Positions 41,301-48,699 of a DNA stretch of 64,000 nucleotides are shown in pieces; the first letter of the stretch is position 1; each line of letters begins with the position of its first letter. Location of the stretch: NCBI RefSeq assembly GCF_964204645.1, contig NC_134028.1:8659001-8723000 (forward strand), in the 5' to 3' direction. The notes beneath the pieces are model-generated. The model was given only the letters and a program-made list of their open reading frames with translations, had not been told where the DNA came from and ran no database searches. A program made the translations under genes and the position numbers. The stretch comes from Tubulanus polymorphus (Eukaryota; Nemertea; Palaeonemertea; Tubulaniformes; Tubulanidae).

Positions 41301-44300
41301 CCGCCGCGAAAGAACGACCCCGATTCTAATCATGAACAAAATAAGATTGAATTGAGTTTAGGAACGGACGCGGATCCAGGGAGTCTAGTGGTCCTTGTAC
41401 GAGACCCTCAAATGTTTTGTCGTCTTTCTATGAATGAACTCGCTCGCGACTGCCTCATAAACTTTCTCTTGTGTAAAACAGTAAGATGAGGAAAAGTATA
41501 TTCTAACGGGAAACGCAGTGGAATGCATCTCGCCGATGCGTGAATTTTCAAAGGCGATGCGTTTACTGTTACTGCATCTCCTGTGTGATTTAGATTATCT
41601 TAAATGTGCGAACGAGACCTTCGAAACTACTTCTTGGATCCGTTCGCGACGAATTTGGTACCGGCACGTTACCAGTACGCTACCGACGATCGGTATTGAC
41701 TAGTCAAAACATTCTCAGGCTCCCGATTACGAACACCATCTCAGGAGCCACCGAAAAGAGATAACAAGAAAGATTAGGAAAAGGCATCGACTACTAACAA
41801 AATCGTCGATTGCCGCAGTTGCGTCGCCGGTACCGCATTCAATTGAAATTATAGAAGTCGATGATTCAGAGTTCTTCGTTTGAACAAATTTTAGCCGCGA
41901 AATCTCTCTTCAGTTTATATATGTATATATATTGCATTTATTTCGTGTTTTATTTCGACATGTAGAGTTTACATCTTTTCCTGTTCATTTTCTCGATCTC
42001 TCGTTATCAGTTGTTGTAAATGATGGTATCGATGTGCAGCCTAGAATAGATACACCTTCAGCCATTTACCGGTGAACAGTGTTTTTGACAAGGCGTTTTT
42101 TTAAATCTTAGCGTACATCGACAAAGTGACTGGAGACAACTAGTTGCTAGTGAGCGAGACTCCGTGTACGTCGAGACATCAGTAAAAACCAGCAACTGCT
42201 TGGCTCATGCCGGTCGCTAGGTCCATCGCGCGTACATGGACAGCAACTGAGATGTGTAATCTAGCAAATATTCTCGAGGGTATCGCAAGTCACGTGACAA
42301 ATTGCTTTGTTTTAATCAGTTGTGCCATGTGTTGTTGATAATGGAGTGCTCACATCGAGGGATATGACAGCAACTGAGTGCAACTAGTTGCTCAAAAGTA
42401 GAACATGGGCGACTGGCTGGAACTGGAGATAGATGGACGCTAACCAGTCGTAAGCTCGCTCACATCGACAAATTCGTGCTACTGATTGTATCCAACCAGT
42501 TGCTCTCATGTGCCGAAAATTGCCCGGCAACTAGTTTTCTCCAATCGCAGTGTCGATATACGCTTTAAAGTGGCGACCACCGCTGCCATTTTCACTCAAT
42601 CCACCTCTCTAAAAGTCAATTGTCCCTGTTAAAAAATCTGCTACCACTTGACATGAGTCGATGTTAATAATGATCCATCACTGGCGAAATACTACGATTG
42701 TTTTGTTAGCAATTAGTTATTAATATGACGGCTGAGTGCGCTAAAATTAACGTTCTTTTTCAATTTTGTTCTTTTTTGGGGGGGACCGCAAAAACTCCAA
42801 GAAAATACTAACCAACTTTGGCCAACGACGGTCACAAAGTTTTACTCCTGAATCACGAAGGCAGTCCCTCTAAAATGCCAGCTTGTGTCGAACAGTGCAT
42901 TTGTTTGTGAAGTCATGATGGCCACTTTTCGAGGGTGATGTGATTAATAACTAAATGTCGCATTCTTGTTCATTTGCTGTTCATCATCAATTTTTAACTA
43001 CAAGTGTCACTGTTGAAGTCCTGAATATGCGAAATCTAAAGAATCATAAAGAAATGTTTTAAGTTTGAATAGGTGGTAAGTCCAGGCTGCATATTGATAC
43101 CTGCATTGATGTATGTACATAGCGTGATACCCCGTCGATAGTCAGAATGGAGGGTGTTATGTGTTCATGGCCAGTTTTTTGGAGGAGGGACGGGGGTGGT
43201 ATAGGACACATTCCAGAACGTCGCACATCTGAGCTGAATCTCATTTTCCGCTATGACTACAGCTGCTGCATATGAGGTTTTTACTTTGAATACTCATTTC
43301 AAATCTTAGGTATTTTTTTGCAAAGGATCGCATAACGTCAAAACCCGGGCCACCCCAAACCCATGGTTCAGGCGTAGGGTATGGGTTTCGTTGATGAAAC
43401 GAAACATTTTAAGTCGATCTTTACCCAAAAATCAGTATTTCCTTTGAAATGAACTCATCCGCGCGTTCGCTATTAGTGAAAGCTCGTATACTTCAAATAA
43501 ACAGTGTACAATCGAAGTACTATTTATCTACACATTTAAGGATTTGACCTCCACAACTTTGCAAAATATTCCTATTGTTAAAGCTGATCCATGGATTTGG
43601 GCTGCCCCAGGGTTTGAATGATGCGATGCTTGCGTCAGTTTAGGTATCCACTGATGGCTATATGTACGGGTCAGTTGCACAGTGTACATATATCCATCAG
43701 TGACAATCATAGCTTAGATTTAAGACCAGTCGAAGGTCGTCTTTGTTTTATACCCGATGTTACAACTCAAGATCGGTCTTAGACCATCCGAAGACTGCTT
43801 TTGGATTTCAGTCACGACTCCAACTGAACCCAGGGGCCGGTTTCATAGTCCGGGCTTAGACTTACGACCAGTCCTTAGAACATCTTAGTTTTATGGCCAA
43901 TCTAACGAAGACCAGTCTTAAGATTTAAGATTTTGGACTTACGTGTAAACTATGGAACTGACGCCCGGCCCCAGTTTTATAGACTGGTATTACCTTTAAC
44001 CCGGTGGCTAACTTAATTCATTTTCGATTGAGTTAGACCTCGGGTGAAAGATAATACCAGTCTACAAAACTGGCCCCAGGGCTATGCCGAGCAATGGTTG
44101 CTATAAAAGGGTACTGGGTGCTTGCATATTTCTCCTCAAATATACCGTCTAAGAAATATGCCCTTTGATCTTTGCGCTTGTTATTCAATTCGTTCACCTG
44201 CGTCAATGGGGCCTAGTAAAATTATATTTTTTTTCTTTCATTCCGCCAGTTATAAATATTCAAAGATCTCTCTGTTAAGAAAAAAAACTGTTGTAAATTT

Positions 44301-45802
44301 TATGTTGTTTTATGTACACTTTTATTGTTTGAATCATTTATGTTTGTCAGCGTTTTTGACACGGAATTCGTCTAGAATCGGAGGTGAACGAATTCGCCGA
44401 GATTTTTTGTTTGTTTACGTAAACGGATGAGTTCCCGCGTGTATTTTGAAGTCGTACCGTATATTTCGACGAATCGAGCTGGTGTCAAGTGGTCGTTTCG
44501 AAAAATAGTTCGAGAAAGCGAAACGCTAATCGAAACGAAATTTCATTTCGAACGGAATGAAAGATATGTATCAAGCGGTGTTTCGGCGAGGTCAAGATGA
44601 GACAACGAGTTAGTGAATAATTTTCAATGGGCTTGCCTCAAAATTTATTAGACGCTTACTAGAAATTCAGCACGCGTGATTTCATCTTCGAAAGTTGGTT
44701 AAGGTTAACCGGTTGATACATGCGTGGTAACAATGAAGATTTGTCAATTGAATAATCAGCTGTCGCTTGATTCGGATCGGTTTGATTCGGATTTTCATTT
44801 GTTTTCGGGCTAAAATTACAGTCCCCGCTAGGTTTTTCGAAAAAATTTTCCAGTCCCTGGTGATCCGAATTAAGCGAGTTCTACTGTGGTTAACTATAAG
44901 CAACTTTTGAGAAACTGACCCCTTGGGCCGGTTCACCAAACTCTTAGTTAAAATTAATATTAAGTTAACTCTATAGAGTAAAATTTAACTCAGAACTGTG
45001 GAACTGGACCCTGGGGGCAGCTTAACACTTTGCAATGTAATATTTTCAAAAATCTGCAAATATCTCCGCATTCGCCGAGATATATAATATTTTTCGTCAC
45101 GCAAGTCGGCACGAACTAGGGGGTACCCTTTTAGACTCTCGTTCACGCAAAATTAACTATACTTTTCATTTCTGGGTTGAAATGTTTAATTTTTCAGCAT
45201 TGTAAAATGATATTGGTCGGTTATCGGACCATAGTTTGGTACGATGACAAAGTGAAACTCCATCATTGCTAGATGTGAATCGGATAAGTGATATTAGCCG
45301 TGACCACGCAAGGTTTATCGGCCTGGGCCAACTATTCACTTATGGGTACCAGATAGGACAGCGCCTGTTTGGCCAGATTTTAGCGCGGTTCAAATTATCG
45401 AGTGTGAATTGTGAACTGGTTCCGAAAATGACTCACTTCGCTTAGTTAAAGCTACTATGAGCAATTATTTCATTATTGAGATAATTGCTCGAGGGTTTAA
45501 GTATTTTTTAGTATCGAGTGAGTGGTTTATGTGAGAATGTGCTCTCTTATTAGGCTCGGGCCAAATTTGACTCGGTGCTTGGTCCAGGACAATTTTGCCC
45601 GGGCCATGTGATCGCGGCTATTGATGTGATAGGTTTCATGCGATTTATGAATGTTTGTTTATATTTCAGATTATTGGCCCAGTTCGCGTTTAATCTGTCT
45701 CCGAATTGGGAAATCCCCACTAAGAAAGAGACGGGAATTCCGCTTAAAGAGGGTGTGCGCGATATGTTAGTGAAGCATCATTTGTTCAGTTGGGATATAT
45801 AA
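11804..45802 (+). CDS. SGSM3: SGSM3 orthologue: TBC-SH3-RUN Rab GTPase-activating protein
   Basis: Eighteen constant coding exons plus either of two last exons join without phase conflict into about 777 (exon 19a) or 776 (19b) residues, close to the vertebrate length of about 750. An N-terminal [10 protein letters not shown] motif and DEFGF precede the TBC domain (about 132-345). The TBC has both catalytic fingers: IEKDLLR (Arg183) and YCQG (Gln220). An SH3 domain (about 516-574, ALLDF to WFPAKFVE) and a RUN domain (about 585-725) follow. In the known family SGSM3 acts as a RabGAP, reported for Rab5, and binds connexin-43 and merlin in endosomal trafficking. Kozak context at ATG 11804 is good (A at -3). 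The frame stays open upstream to the acceptor at 11769 with an acidic stretch, so a longer N-terminus is possible. Confidence 0.95.
11991..12560. repeat. tRNA-like inverted-repeat element, copy 1 (SGSM3 intron 1)
   Basis: The left end has ggcagggattcgaacctgat, the reverse complement of a tRNA B-box context. The right end has the inverted equivalent (gtttgaatccttgcc near 12543-12557), with a ggcagagtct A-box-like word before it. Same family as 37138-37424 and 46881-47213. Confidence 0.6.
12664..12730 (+). CDS. SGSM3: SGSM3 exon 2
   Basis: Bounded by ttttgtag and gtgttt. Phase 0 in, phase 1 out. Encodes the conserved YDEFGFKV motif. Confidence 0.9.
14868..15240. repeat. Dispersed repeat copy (other copy 39532-39810)
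   Basis: Ordered shared words with 39532-39810: tttcgtccatc, gctcttag, tttggaagtact, tcaatgaatttt, cacgcttactac, tgcacca, tttcatctttata, agttgatcc. It lies in SGSM3 intron 2 and has no coding capacity. Confidence 0.7.
15368..15415. repeat. Single arm of the tRNA-like element family
   Basis: Reads cggcagggattgaaacccga then tggcatcgaga, matching the left arms at 37141 and 46890. I did not find a right arm nearby, so it is a solo end. Confidence 0.5.
15942..16072 (+). CDS. SGSM3: SGSM3 exon 3
   Basis: Bounded by attttatag and gtacgg. Phase 1 in, phase 0 out. Encodes the family signature LEFTHN followed by GDLTWDK. Confidence 0.93.
16779..16976 (+). CDS. SGSM3: SGSM3 exon 4 (start of TBC domain)
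   Basis: Bounded by atgaatag and gtatat, 66 codons in phase 0. Encodes LPRSEKLR, the TBC opening [10 protein letters not shown], and KQIEK, the first half of the arginine-finger motif. Confidence 0.95.
17406..17540 (+). CDS. SGSM3: SGSM3 exon 5 (catalytic Arg and Gln fingers)
   Basis: Bounded by tattgcag and gtacgt, 45 codons. Opens with DLLRTMPSN, giving the arginine finger (Arg183), and ends with YCQGTGM, giving the glutamine finger (Gln220). An active dual-finger RabGAP is therefore expected. Confidence 0.96.
18189..18305 (+). CDS. SGSM3: SGSM3 exon 6
   Basis: Bounded by tattcag and gtaagt, 39 codons in phase 0. Encodes [10 protein letters not shown] and [12 protein letters not shown] of the TBC core. 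Confidence 0.95.
18839..18917 (+). CDS. SGSM3: SGSM3 exon 7
   Basis: Bounded by gatttcag and gtgagt. Phase 0 in, phase 1 out. Encodes DQRVLRQLI. The following intron is about 9.8 kb, the longest of the gene. Confidence 0.93.
19439..19640 (+). repeat. About 190-bp dispersed repeat, copy 1
   Basis: Shares with 50807-50990 the ordered words agggattga/ca, ttatttgat, ggtagatttc, ccttacaaaccca, gaaatcgaa, gtacagata and gatcggcg. A third copy lies inverted at 59298-59468. It is in SGSM3 intron 7. Confidence 0.75.
20860..21900. promoter_or_regulatory. CpG-rich island inside SGSM3 intron 7
   Basis: CpG is dense here (for example gcgcgcgcattagcgatcg and gcggccgcgatt) compared with the T/A-rich intron around it. 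No long coding frame or exon homology is visible. It may be an enhancer or an internal promoter. This is inferred from base composition only. Confidence 0.35.
23200..23382. repeat. Compound microsatellite (TA)n(CATA)n(CACG)n(CA)n
   Basis: Four adjoining tracts: TA to about 23264, CATA to about 23311, CACG to about 23357, then CA. Long peptide frames of alternating Tyr/Ile or Cys/Val over it are artefacts. Confidence 0.97.
23604..23911. mobile_element. MITE-like element with about 50-bp inverted ends
   Basis: The left end tcctcacttgccaagttttg, continuing gttgccacacgctgagctcacg, is matched in inverse at about 23862-23911. The total length is about 308 bp and no transposase is present. A related, degenerate copy lies at 47455-47590. 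Target duplication is unclear. Confidence 0.75.
24780..24935 (+). CDS. Unassigned 51-codon open frame in SGSM3 intron 7
   Basis: ATG 24780 opens a frame with coding-like composition ([19 protein letters not shown]), and a possible donor cag/gtatga lies at about 24903. A phase-2 donor there would not fit SGSM3 exon 8. It may be a nested first exon, an exonised repeat or chance. No family is recognised. Confidence 0.15.
   Translation: MLLFCRLFEESALPDRHQFVEVFFLANVSVPEEPLPSQYRLRYEEFIDGCG
25575..25780. repeat. Dispersed repeat with ggcggatctagg end
   Basis: Begins ggcggatctaggattcttca and carries gggcacttaatttg and atttggcaa. The first 90 bp match 31440-31530. A related ggggcggatcc word occurs at 22023, and inverted at 50105. 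Confidence 0.6.
25805..25960 (+). repeat. cccgggccaaat family, partial copy
   Basis: Contains aagcattgtttagtatcgag, gtgtgaacgctctct, aattaggcacggg and gggccaaattgtctccgtg. Full-length relatives are at 26586, 45290 and 48700. Confidence 0.6.
25960..26480. promoter_or_regulatory. Second CpG-rich stretch in SGSM3 intron 7
   Basis: CpG-dense sequence around 26030-26400 includes cgcgagcgcgg and gctagcgcgcgtcg. Within it ATGACAG/gtaata at 26161 offers a phase-1 donor compatible with exon 8. An internal promoter is possible, but composition is the only support. Confidence 0.3.
26586..26885 (+). repeat. cccgggccaaat family, full copy
   Basis: Shares gttcacacgggtg, gcgtttgaattg, ctggttccg, aatgactcac, tttagtat, gtgagcgcgctctct and gggccaa in order with 45290-45620 and 48700-48930. 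It may be a non-autonomous element. Borders are uncertain. Confidence 0.65.
27080..27295 (+). repeat. aaagtgccc family repeat
   Basis: Contains two aaagtgccctttttc words, then gaactgccccttaag and tggcacgggcc. 52935-53175 repeats the same order (gtgcccattt twice, actacccctc, ggcacggacc). Fragments also occur at 20640-20770. Confidence 0.6.
28693..28838 (+). CDS. SGSM3: SGSM3 exon 8 (end of TBC)
   Basis: Bounded by attttacag and gtacgt. Phase 1 in, phase 0 out. Encodes [12 protein letters not shown] and the [14 protein letters not shown] motif, near identical to the vertebrate protein. Confidence 0.96.
28925..29023 (+). CDS. SGSM3: SGSM3 exon 9
   Basis: Bounded by tcgtttag and gtaaga, 33 codons. 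Encodes the helical segment with IFNALSDVP. Followed by the intron holding a 43-bp minisatellite. Confidence 0.92.
29150..29900 (+). repeat. 43-bp minisatellite, about 17 copies
   Basis: The unit core is ctctgccatctaatggcca followed by gctagtcagt and a variable tail. Two tail types alternate, ttatcagggccacc and taagcagcatcact, so much of the array has an 86-bp period. Later units repeat in blocks of four. It sits in SGSM3 intron 9, between exons 9 and 10. Confidence 0.95.
29990..30121 (+). CDS. SGSM3: SGSM3 exon 10
   Basis: Bounded by tttttcag and gtaatt, 44 codons. Encodes [20 protein letters not shown], close to the family consensus. Confidence 0.94.
30537..30746 (+). CDS. SGSM3: SGSM3 exon 11
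   Basis: Bounded by aattacag and gtacgt, 70 codons. Encodes [17 protein letters not shown] and [12 protein letters not shown]. The stretch before them (QRSRSL) is basic and less conserved. Confidence 0.95.
30861..31117. mobile_element. Small inverted-repeat element
   Basis: The left end gaaatttcagagctgccatc and the right end gttggcagccctgaaatttc are inverted copies over about 30 bp. The interior has a repeated gtgaaagatgttac. A partial end also occurs at about 48456. It lies in SGSM3 intron 11. Confidence 0.65.
31440..31530. repeat. Fragment of the ggcggatctagg repeat
   Basis: gatctaggattctttgaagg, then gggtacttaattt and atttggcaatgc, match the start of 25575-25780. Confidence 0.55.
31560..31715 (+). 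CDS. SGSM3: SGSM3 exon 12 (first half of SH3)
   Basis: Bounded by ctatatag and gtaagt, 52 codons. Encodes RRRRAK, the SH3 opening [15 protein letters not shown] and KNDIIT. Confidence 0.96.
32117..32280 (+). CDS. SGSM3: SGSM3 exon 13 (second half of SH3)
   Basis: Bounded by tattgcag and gtaagt. Phase 0 in, phase 2 out. Encodes [20 protein letters not shown], the end of the SH3, and [15 protein letters not shown] leading into RUN. Confidence 0.96.
33101..33194 (+). CDS. SGSM3: SGSM3 exon 14 (RUN domain)
   Basis: Bounded by catttcag and gtaaat. Phase 2 in, phase 0 out. Encodes [14 protein letters not shown] and HPWLFVEE. Confidence 0.95.
33589..33659 (+). CDS. SGSM3: SGSM3 exon 15 (RUN domain)
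   Basis: Bounded by tttttcag and gttcgt. Phase 0 in, phase 2 out. Encodes [13 protein letters not shown]. Confidence 0.94.
33780..34240. repeat. Dispersed repeat in SGSM3 intron 15
   Basis: Begins with (AAT/AATAA) simple sequence and ggatatagcgcttaacaat, then a block with aaaagccttcctaaagagat and acattccatagtgctgg. I know this general type of 'tatagcgctt...attccatag' sequence as a dispersed animal repeat. There is no second copy in this window. Confidence 0.4.
34671..34730. repeat. Partial GGCCGG-family end
   Basis: ccaggggccggttttattca followed by two caggtatcaa words. The end motif equals that of the foldbacks at 43831 and 43968, but no matching right end was found. Confidence 0.4.
37041..37089 (+). 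CDS. SGSM3: SGSM3 exon 16 (RUN domain, 49 nt)
   Basis: The smallest exon, bounded by atatttcag and gtgagt. Phase 2 in, phase 0 out. Encodes [16 protein letters not shown]. Confidence 0.93.
37138..37424. repeat. tRNA-like inverted-repeat element, copy in SGSM3 intron 16
   Basis: The left arm (cggggattcgaacctgatgg ... actagaccgggtgcgcagg) and right arm (gcacttgggctagtgtggca ... gttcaaatccctgcctgggg) are inverted copies of about 80 bp. Each arm has a B-box-like gttcaaatcc or its complement about 60 nt from an A-box-like ctagtgtggcagg. Confidence 0.75.
37548..37633 (+). CDS. SGSM3: SGSM3 exon 17 (RUN domain)
   Basis: Bounded by atttatag and gtaagt. Phase 0 in, phase 2 out. Encodes VQAVNLSHD and [15 protein letters not shown]. 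Confidence 0.94.
37977..38099 (+). CDS. SGSM3: SGSM3 exon 18 (last constant exon)
   Basis: Bounded by aatttcag and gtaagt. Phase 2 in, phase 2 out. Encodes [12 protein letters not shown] and the [17 protein letters not shown] motif. Its donor can join either of the two phase-compatible last exons, 2.9 kb or 7.6 kb downstream. Confidence 0.95.
39532..39810. repeat. Dispersed repeat copy (other copy 14868-15240)
   Basis: See the matching words listed for 14868-15240. This copy is in the intron between exons 18 and 19a. Confidence 0.7.
41040..41175 (+). CDS. SGSM3: SGSM3 alternative last exon 19a (proximal)
   Basis: The acceptor gtgtttcag leads to a phase-2 entry restoring Arg, then [15 protein letters not shown], then [12 protein letters not shown] and a TGA stop. 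LSQDWELP matches the vertebrate C-terminus better than exon 19b does. The middle ([11 protein letters not shown]) diverges from the conserved PLKEGVR. I found no canonical AATAAA within several hundred bases of the stop. Confidence 0.85.
42110..42565. mobile_element. Foldback element between exons 19a and 19b
   Basis: The left end agcgtacatcgacaaagtga, continuing ctggagacaactagttgc, is matched in inverse at about 42525-42565 with several mismatches. The interior repeats caactagttgc and cagcaactg, a style shared with the element at 5191-5974. No clear target duplication. Confidence 0.6.
43831..43972. repeat. GGCCGG-family foldback, copy A
   Basis: Starts caggggccggtttcatagtc and ends with ctatggaactgacgcccggcc, with cttagacttacgaccagtc-type arms facing each other. 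It abuts copy B. Confidence 0.65.
43968..44077. repeat. GGCCGG-family foldback, copy B
   Basis: Arms of about 45 bp: ggccccagttttatagactg and its inverse at the far end, with taacccgg inside. It matches the hairpin at 2678-2752 through arms and loop. Confidence 0.8.
44750..44890. repeat. Remnant with pogo/Tc1-like right end
   Basis: The end gatccgaattaagcgagttc, continuing tactgt, is the reverse complement of an acagtagaactcgcttaat-type terminus common in pogo-like elements. I could not define the left end. Confidence 0.4.
44923..45017. repeat. GGCCGG-family foldback, diverged copy
   Basis: cttgggccggttcaccaaac and the inverted ctgtggaactggaccctggg end enclose ttaactc/gagtt-rich arms. Confidence 0.5.
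45290..45620 (+). repeat. cccgggccaaat family, copy just upstream of exon 19b
   Basis: Shares gaactggttccg, aaatgactcacttcg, tttagtatcgagtgagtgg, gctctcttattaggc and cccgggcc with the copies at 26586 and 48700. It ends about 50 bp before the exon 19b acceptor. Confidence 0.65.
45670..45802 (+). CDS. SGSM3: SGSM3 alternative last exon 19b (distal)
   Basis: The acceptor atatttcag leads to a phase-2 entry restoring Arg, then [12 protein letters not shown], then [20 protein letters not shown] and a TAA stop. The [19 protein letters not shown] stretch matches the vertebrate protein nearly exactly. AATAAA follows at 45995. A copy of a dispersed repeat ends about 50 bp upstream of its acceptor. Confidence 0.88.
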
Positions 45803-45994
45803 AACTCGAGCCCCATCCCCGAAATAATCAGCTTATCATCGGCGTGACTAACAAATGGGCCCAGATTCACAGACGTGGGGAGGGGGGGGTCGGAAGCCAA
45901 GTCTGGTTTCATTGAGCTCACAACGGTGAACTGTTGTCCTCATGAAGAAGTCATGTCCTCAAGATACATGCAGTAACAAATAGCGAAATAGCGA

Positions 45995-46000
45995 AATAAA
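45995..46000 (+). terminator. Candidate poly(A) signal for SGSM3 exon 19b
   Basis: AATAAA lies about 190 nt after the TAA at 45802. Another AATAAA is at 46579-46584. Confidence 0.5.
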
Positions 46001-46880
46001 CCAAATATACCTTTGAGTTTAACTGTACTTCGTGAGATCTTCGAAATATGTCAAACCACAGTTACTCATTGTTAGTTACCTTCTACGCCAACAAGGTTTG
46101 AACTCGAGTGGTAACTTCGACGCCCAGTCTTCTAGCCCAGAAATTAGCGAACCTGCTGGAGTCTCTACGGACATCGTCAGTTTTTAGATATCGTCAGCCT
46201 TGTTATTCATAACACGTCACGTAGCCACTGCCAAAAAATATATTCGAAAACAACGCGTTGAGGTTATCTGCACTTCCTTGACTATTCGATAAAAAACTAT
46301 GAATTATGCATTTGAGTACGTGGCGAGGGACATACCTCTTGAGTTTAGTTTCATTAAACTCGATACAGTAAACAAACAGACGAACAAGCTACACTTTTGC
46401 CATACTTGTTCGTCGTTTTTTCACGTATTTACCGGAAAAGTGCTCAAACTGCCATTACGCCCTTATTGAGTCTGTTGTACGTATATAGATGTAGAGGGAA
46501 TGTTTTGAAGATGGGTTCATTCACCTACTCGTACTTTGTTCCCCTGTACTTTCCGATTCAAGGTTTACGCATAAACCAAATAAACAGTACACTCCTATAA
46601 CTCAAATCATTTAGGGACCAGTACCGTGACTATGTATCAAGTTTAGACGATTAAGATTTGTGTTCGAGTGAATGCGATTTGTAAGAGTCAGGAGGAATTT
46701 ACTATAATTTCTCCAGTCCCAAATACAGCTGTTGCAATTAATGATCTGCTAAGAATTGGAGCATTTTAGGTTAGCCATCTGACAGGCATAGTAGCATGCA
46801 ATGTGCCTAAACAGCTTATAATAGGTCCATATATAAATGGGGCTGTCCCATCATTTCAGTAACTGGTAAAATTGTTGCAA

Positions 46881-47213
46881 TCCTCGCCCGGCAGGGATTT
46901 GAACGTGGTGGCATCGAGATTGGCACGTTTTGAAATCCTGCCACACTAGACCGAGTGCGCAGCTACACGCGCAGCTTAAATGATGTAATCATTCGCCAAT
47001 CCGATATCCCGTTTTATTTCAGCCCGGGTTTTTCCGTTAATAGTTCTTCTCTCTGAAATTTGCCTCAGCGATTATACATCTGATTGGTGTCGCATGTTTT
47101 CGTGCGGCAAACCTGCGCATGTACCTGCGCACCCCGATCTAGTGTAGCAGGGTTTCCTGCCGTGGCTGAGTCTAACGATGGTATTATAGGTTCGAATCCC
47201 TGCCAGGGGAGGA
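46881..47213. repeat. tRNA-like inverted-repeat element, best preserved copy
   Basis: The left arm is the reverse complement of the right arm over about 80 bp. The right arm reads gcgcaccccgatctagtgta, then ggctgagtct, then aggttcgaatccctgcc. The last word is a good RNA polymerase III B-box (GGTTCGAATCC) and tctagtgtagcagg is an A-box-like word, present head to head at both ends. Confidence 0.75.
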
Positions 47214-47454
47214 TGAGTGATTAACCACTGATATCAACTGATTGAATATAGAATTCAACTTTAGAGCAGCTGATGTTCAGTACGTCATATGCGACTAGCT
47301 ATCTTTACATTATAATCTCTAAATGCTGAAAATAGAGATACCAGTAGTTGTCGGAGAAATTATCCGGTACTTTATATATAAGGCAACCCTGATGCTTCAA
47401 GTCATTCCGATTGGATTTTGGTTAATTCTAGTCAAAGAATTCCGTTTGCTGTTG

Positions 47455-47590
47455 TTCTTGTTTTCCTCGCTCGCCTGGTTTTGGTTGCCCTTCGGCGGGG
47501 TTATGCTAAACACGCAATAACGGAATACAGTGAAACCAAGGCCATGGCAAACGAGAATGGAAACCAGGGTTGTTTCATCTTGGAGTAATC
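47455..47590. repeat. Degenerate relative of the 23604-23911 element
   Basis: ttttcctcgctcgcctggtt then ttggttgcc matches the inverted end at 23911. ccatggcaaacgagaatgg lies opposite. Confidence 0.45.
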
Positions 47591-48256
47591 ATTTGATTTT
47601 CCACTGATTACTCCAAGGTTCCGTGCAACGATACTGGGGACCCGTTTATGGGTTAGGTTCAATACGGTATTCTGCTTTCAACTTGCTGTCTGTACATACC
47701 CCAGCCCCACGCCCCCCCCCCGCCACCCCGACGTTCGACAGACGTTCACTATTTTCCCAAAACATGTTCTATTCGTCCAGGCGTCGCCTCCCCTCGTGGC
47801 AGTAGCCCAGACATTTTTTCTCATTGAAAATGAATTAGATTGTCATGTCTGAACCGTCAATTTTTGACAGACATTCACCATTTTTGAACAATATGTTCGT
47901 CCAGACTTCGCCGTTCAAGAGGTGATCGTCAGATTGGGTAGGGTACAGACAGCGGATTGACAGCTGCATAACTGCCTGGCGCATTCGACCAACACTAGTC
48001 CTGTATGTATATGTATTTGAATATAGTTAAGTTTTATGAAAGTAAATGATAATATATGGTCGTTGATGGAAGTAATACCGGACAGTATGGTACAGTTCCG
48101 TAACGCTAAAAATCTGGTGGTTACGAAATTTTGTTCTTTTTTCTGTTTTTTTTTGGCAATATGATTGTATATATTCGGTCAGTAAAATGAGAATGATATA
48201 ATTGTTAAATGATATGAATAATTAATATATTCAAAATGTTGTATAAATATATAATG

Positions 48257-48342
<86 letters not shown>
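48257..48342. repeat. (TA)n microsatellite, about 43 copies
   Basis: An uninterrupted TA dinucleotide tract. Confidence 0.98.
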
Positions 48343-48346
<4 letters not shown>

Positions 48347-48699
48347 ATATTAAATGACTAATAAAAAACAGTATATATCTATTTTGACGTGTTTCTCTGT
48401 TTCGGCCGTATACAGCTTCCAACTAGGGTCAAGCACTTTTAGGTAGCACTTTTCAGAGGTTGGCAGCCCGGCGCATTGGCTGGTACGCACTGACAGGTTC
48501 GATGATGTAAATCCTAAAGTATCTTCTGTGCGCCCAAAATCTTGCCGGTTCCTGGGTGCAGTTAATAAGTTTGAACAACTGTAAACAAAACAAACCGACG
48601 AAATTGAAGAAAAAGGGAGTGAGGTAGGGAGAGGAGAGCCATGTTCAGAGAAACAGATTTGGAAATTGATCATAGAACTCACAACGTCACTACTCTCTT

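Noticed and set aside
41274-41703. Two frames of 71 and 61 codons just after SGSM3 exon 19a
   Set aside because: They lie in what should be the 3' UTR of exon 19a, are in different frames and show no motif.
44682-44939. 85-codon minus-strand frame over a pogo-like end
   Set aside because: It has no transposase motif such as DDE residues or a helix-turn-helix, so it is read as repeat DNA.
48231-48682. Minus-strand frames of 63 and 110 codons
   Set aside because: One is the (TA)n tract. The other has no motif and overlaps a repeat end related to 31090.
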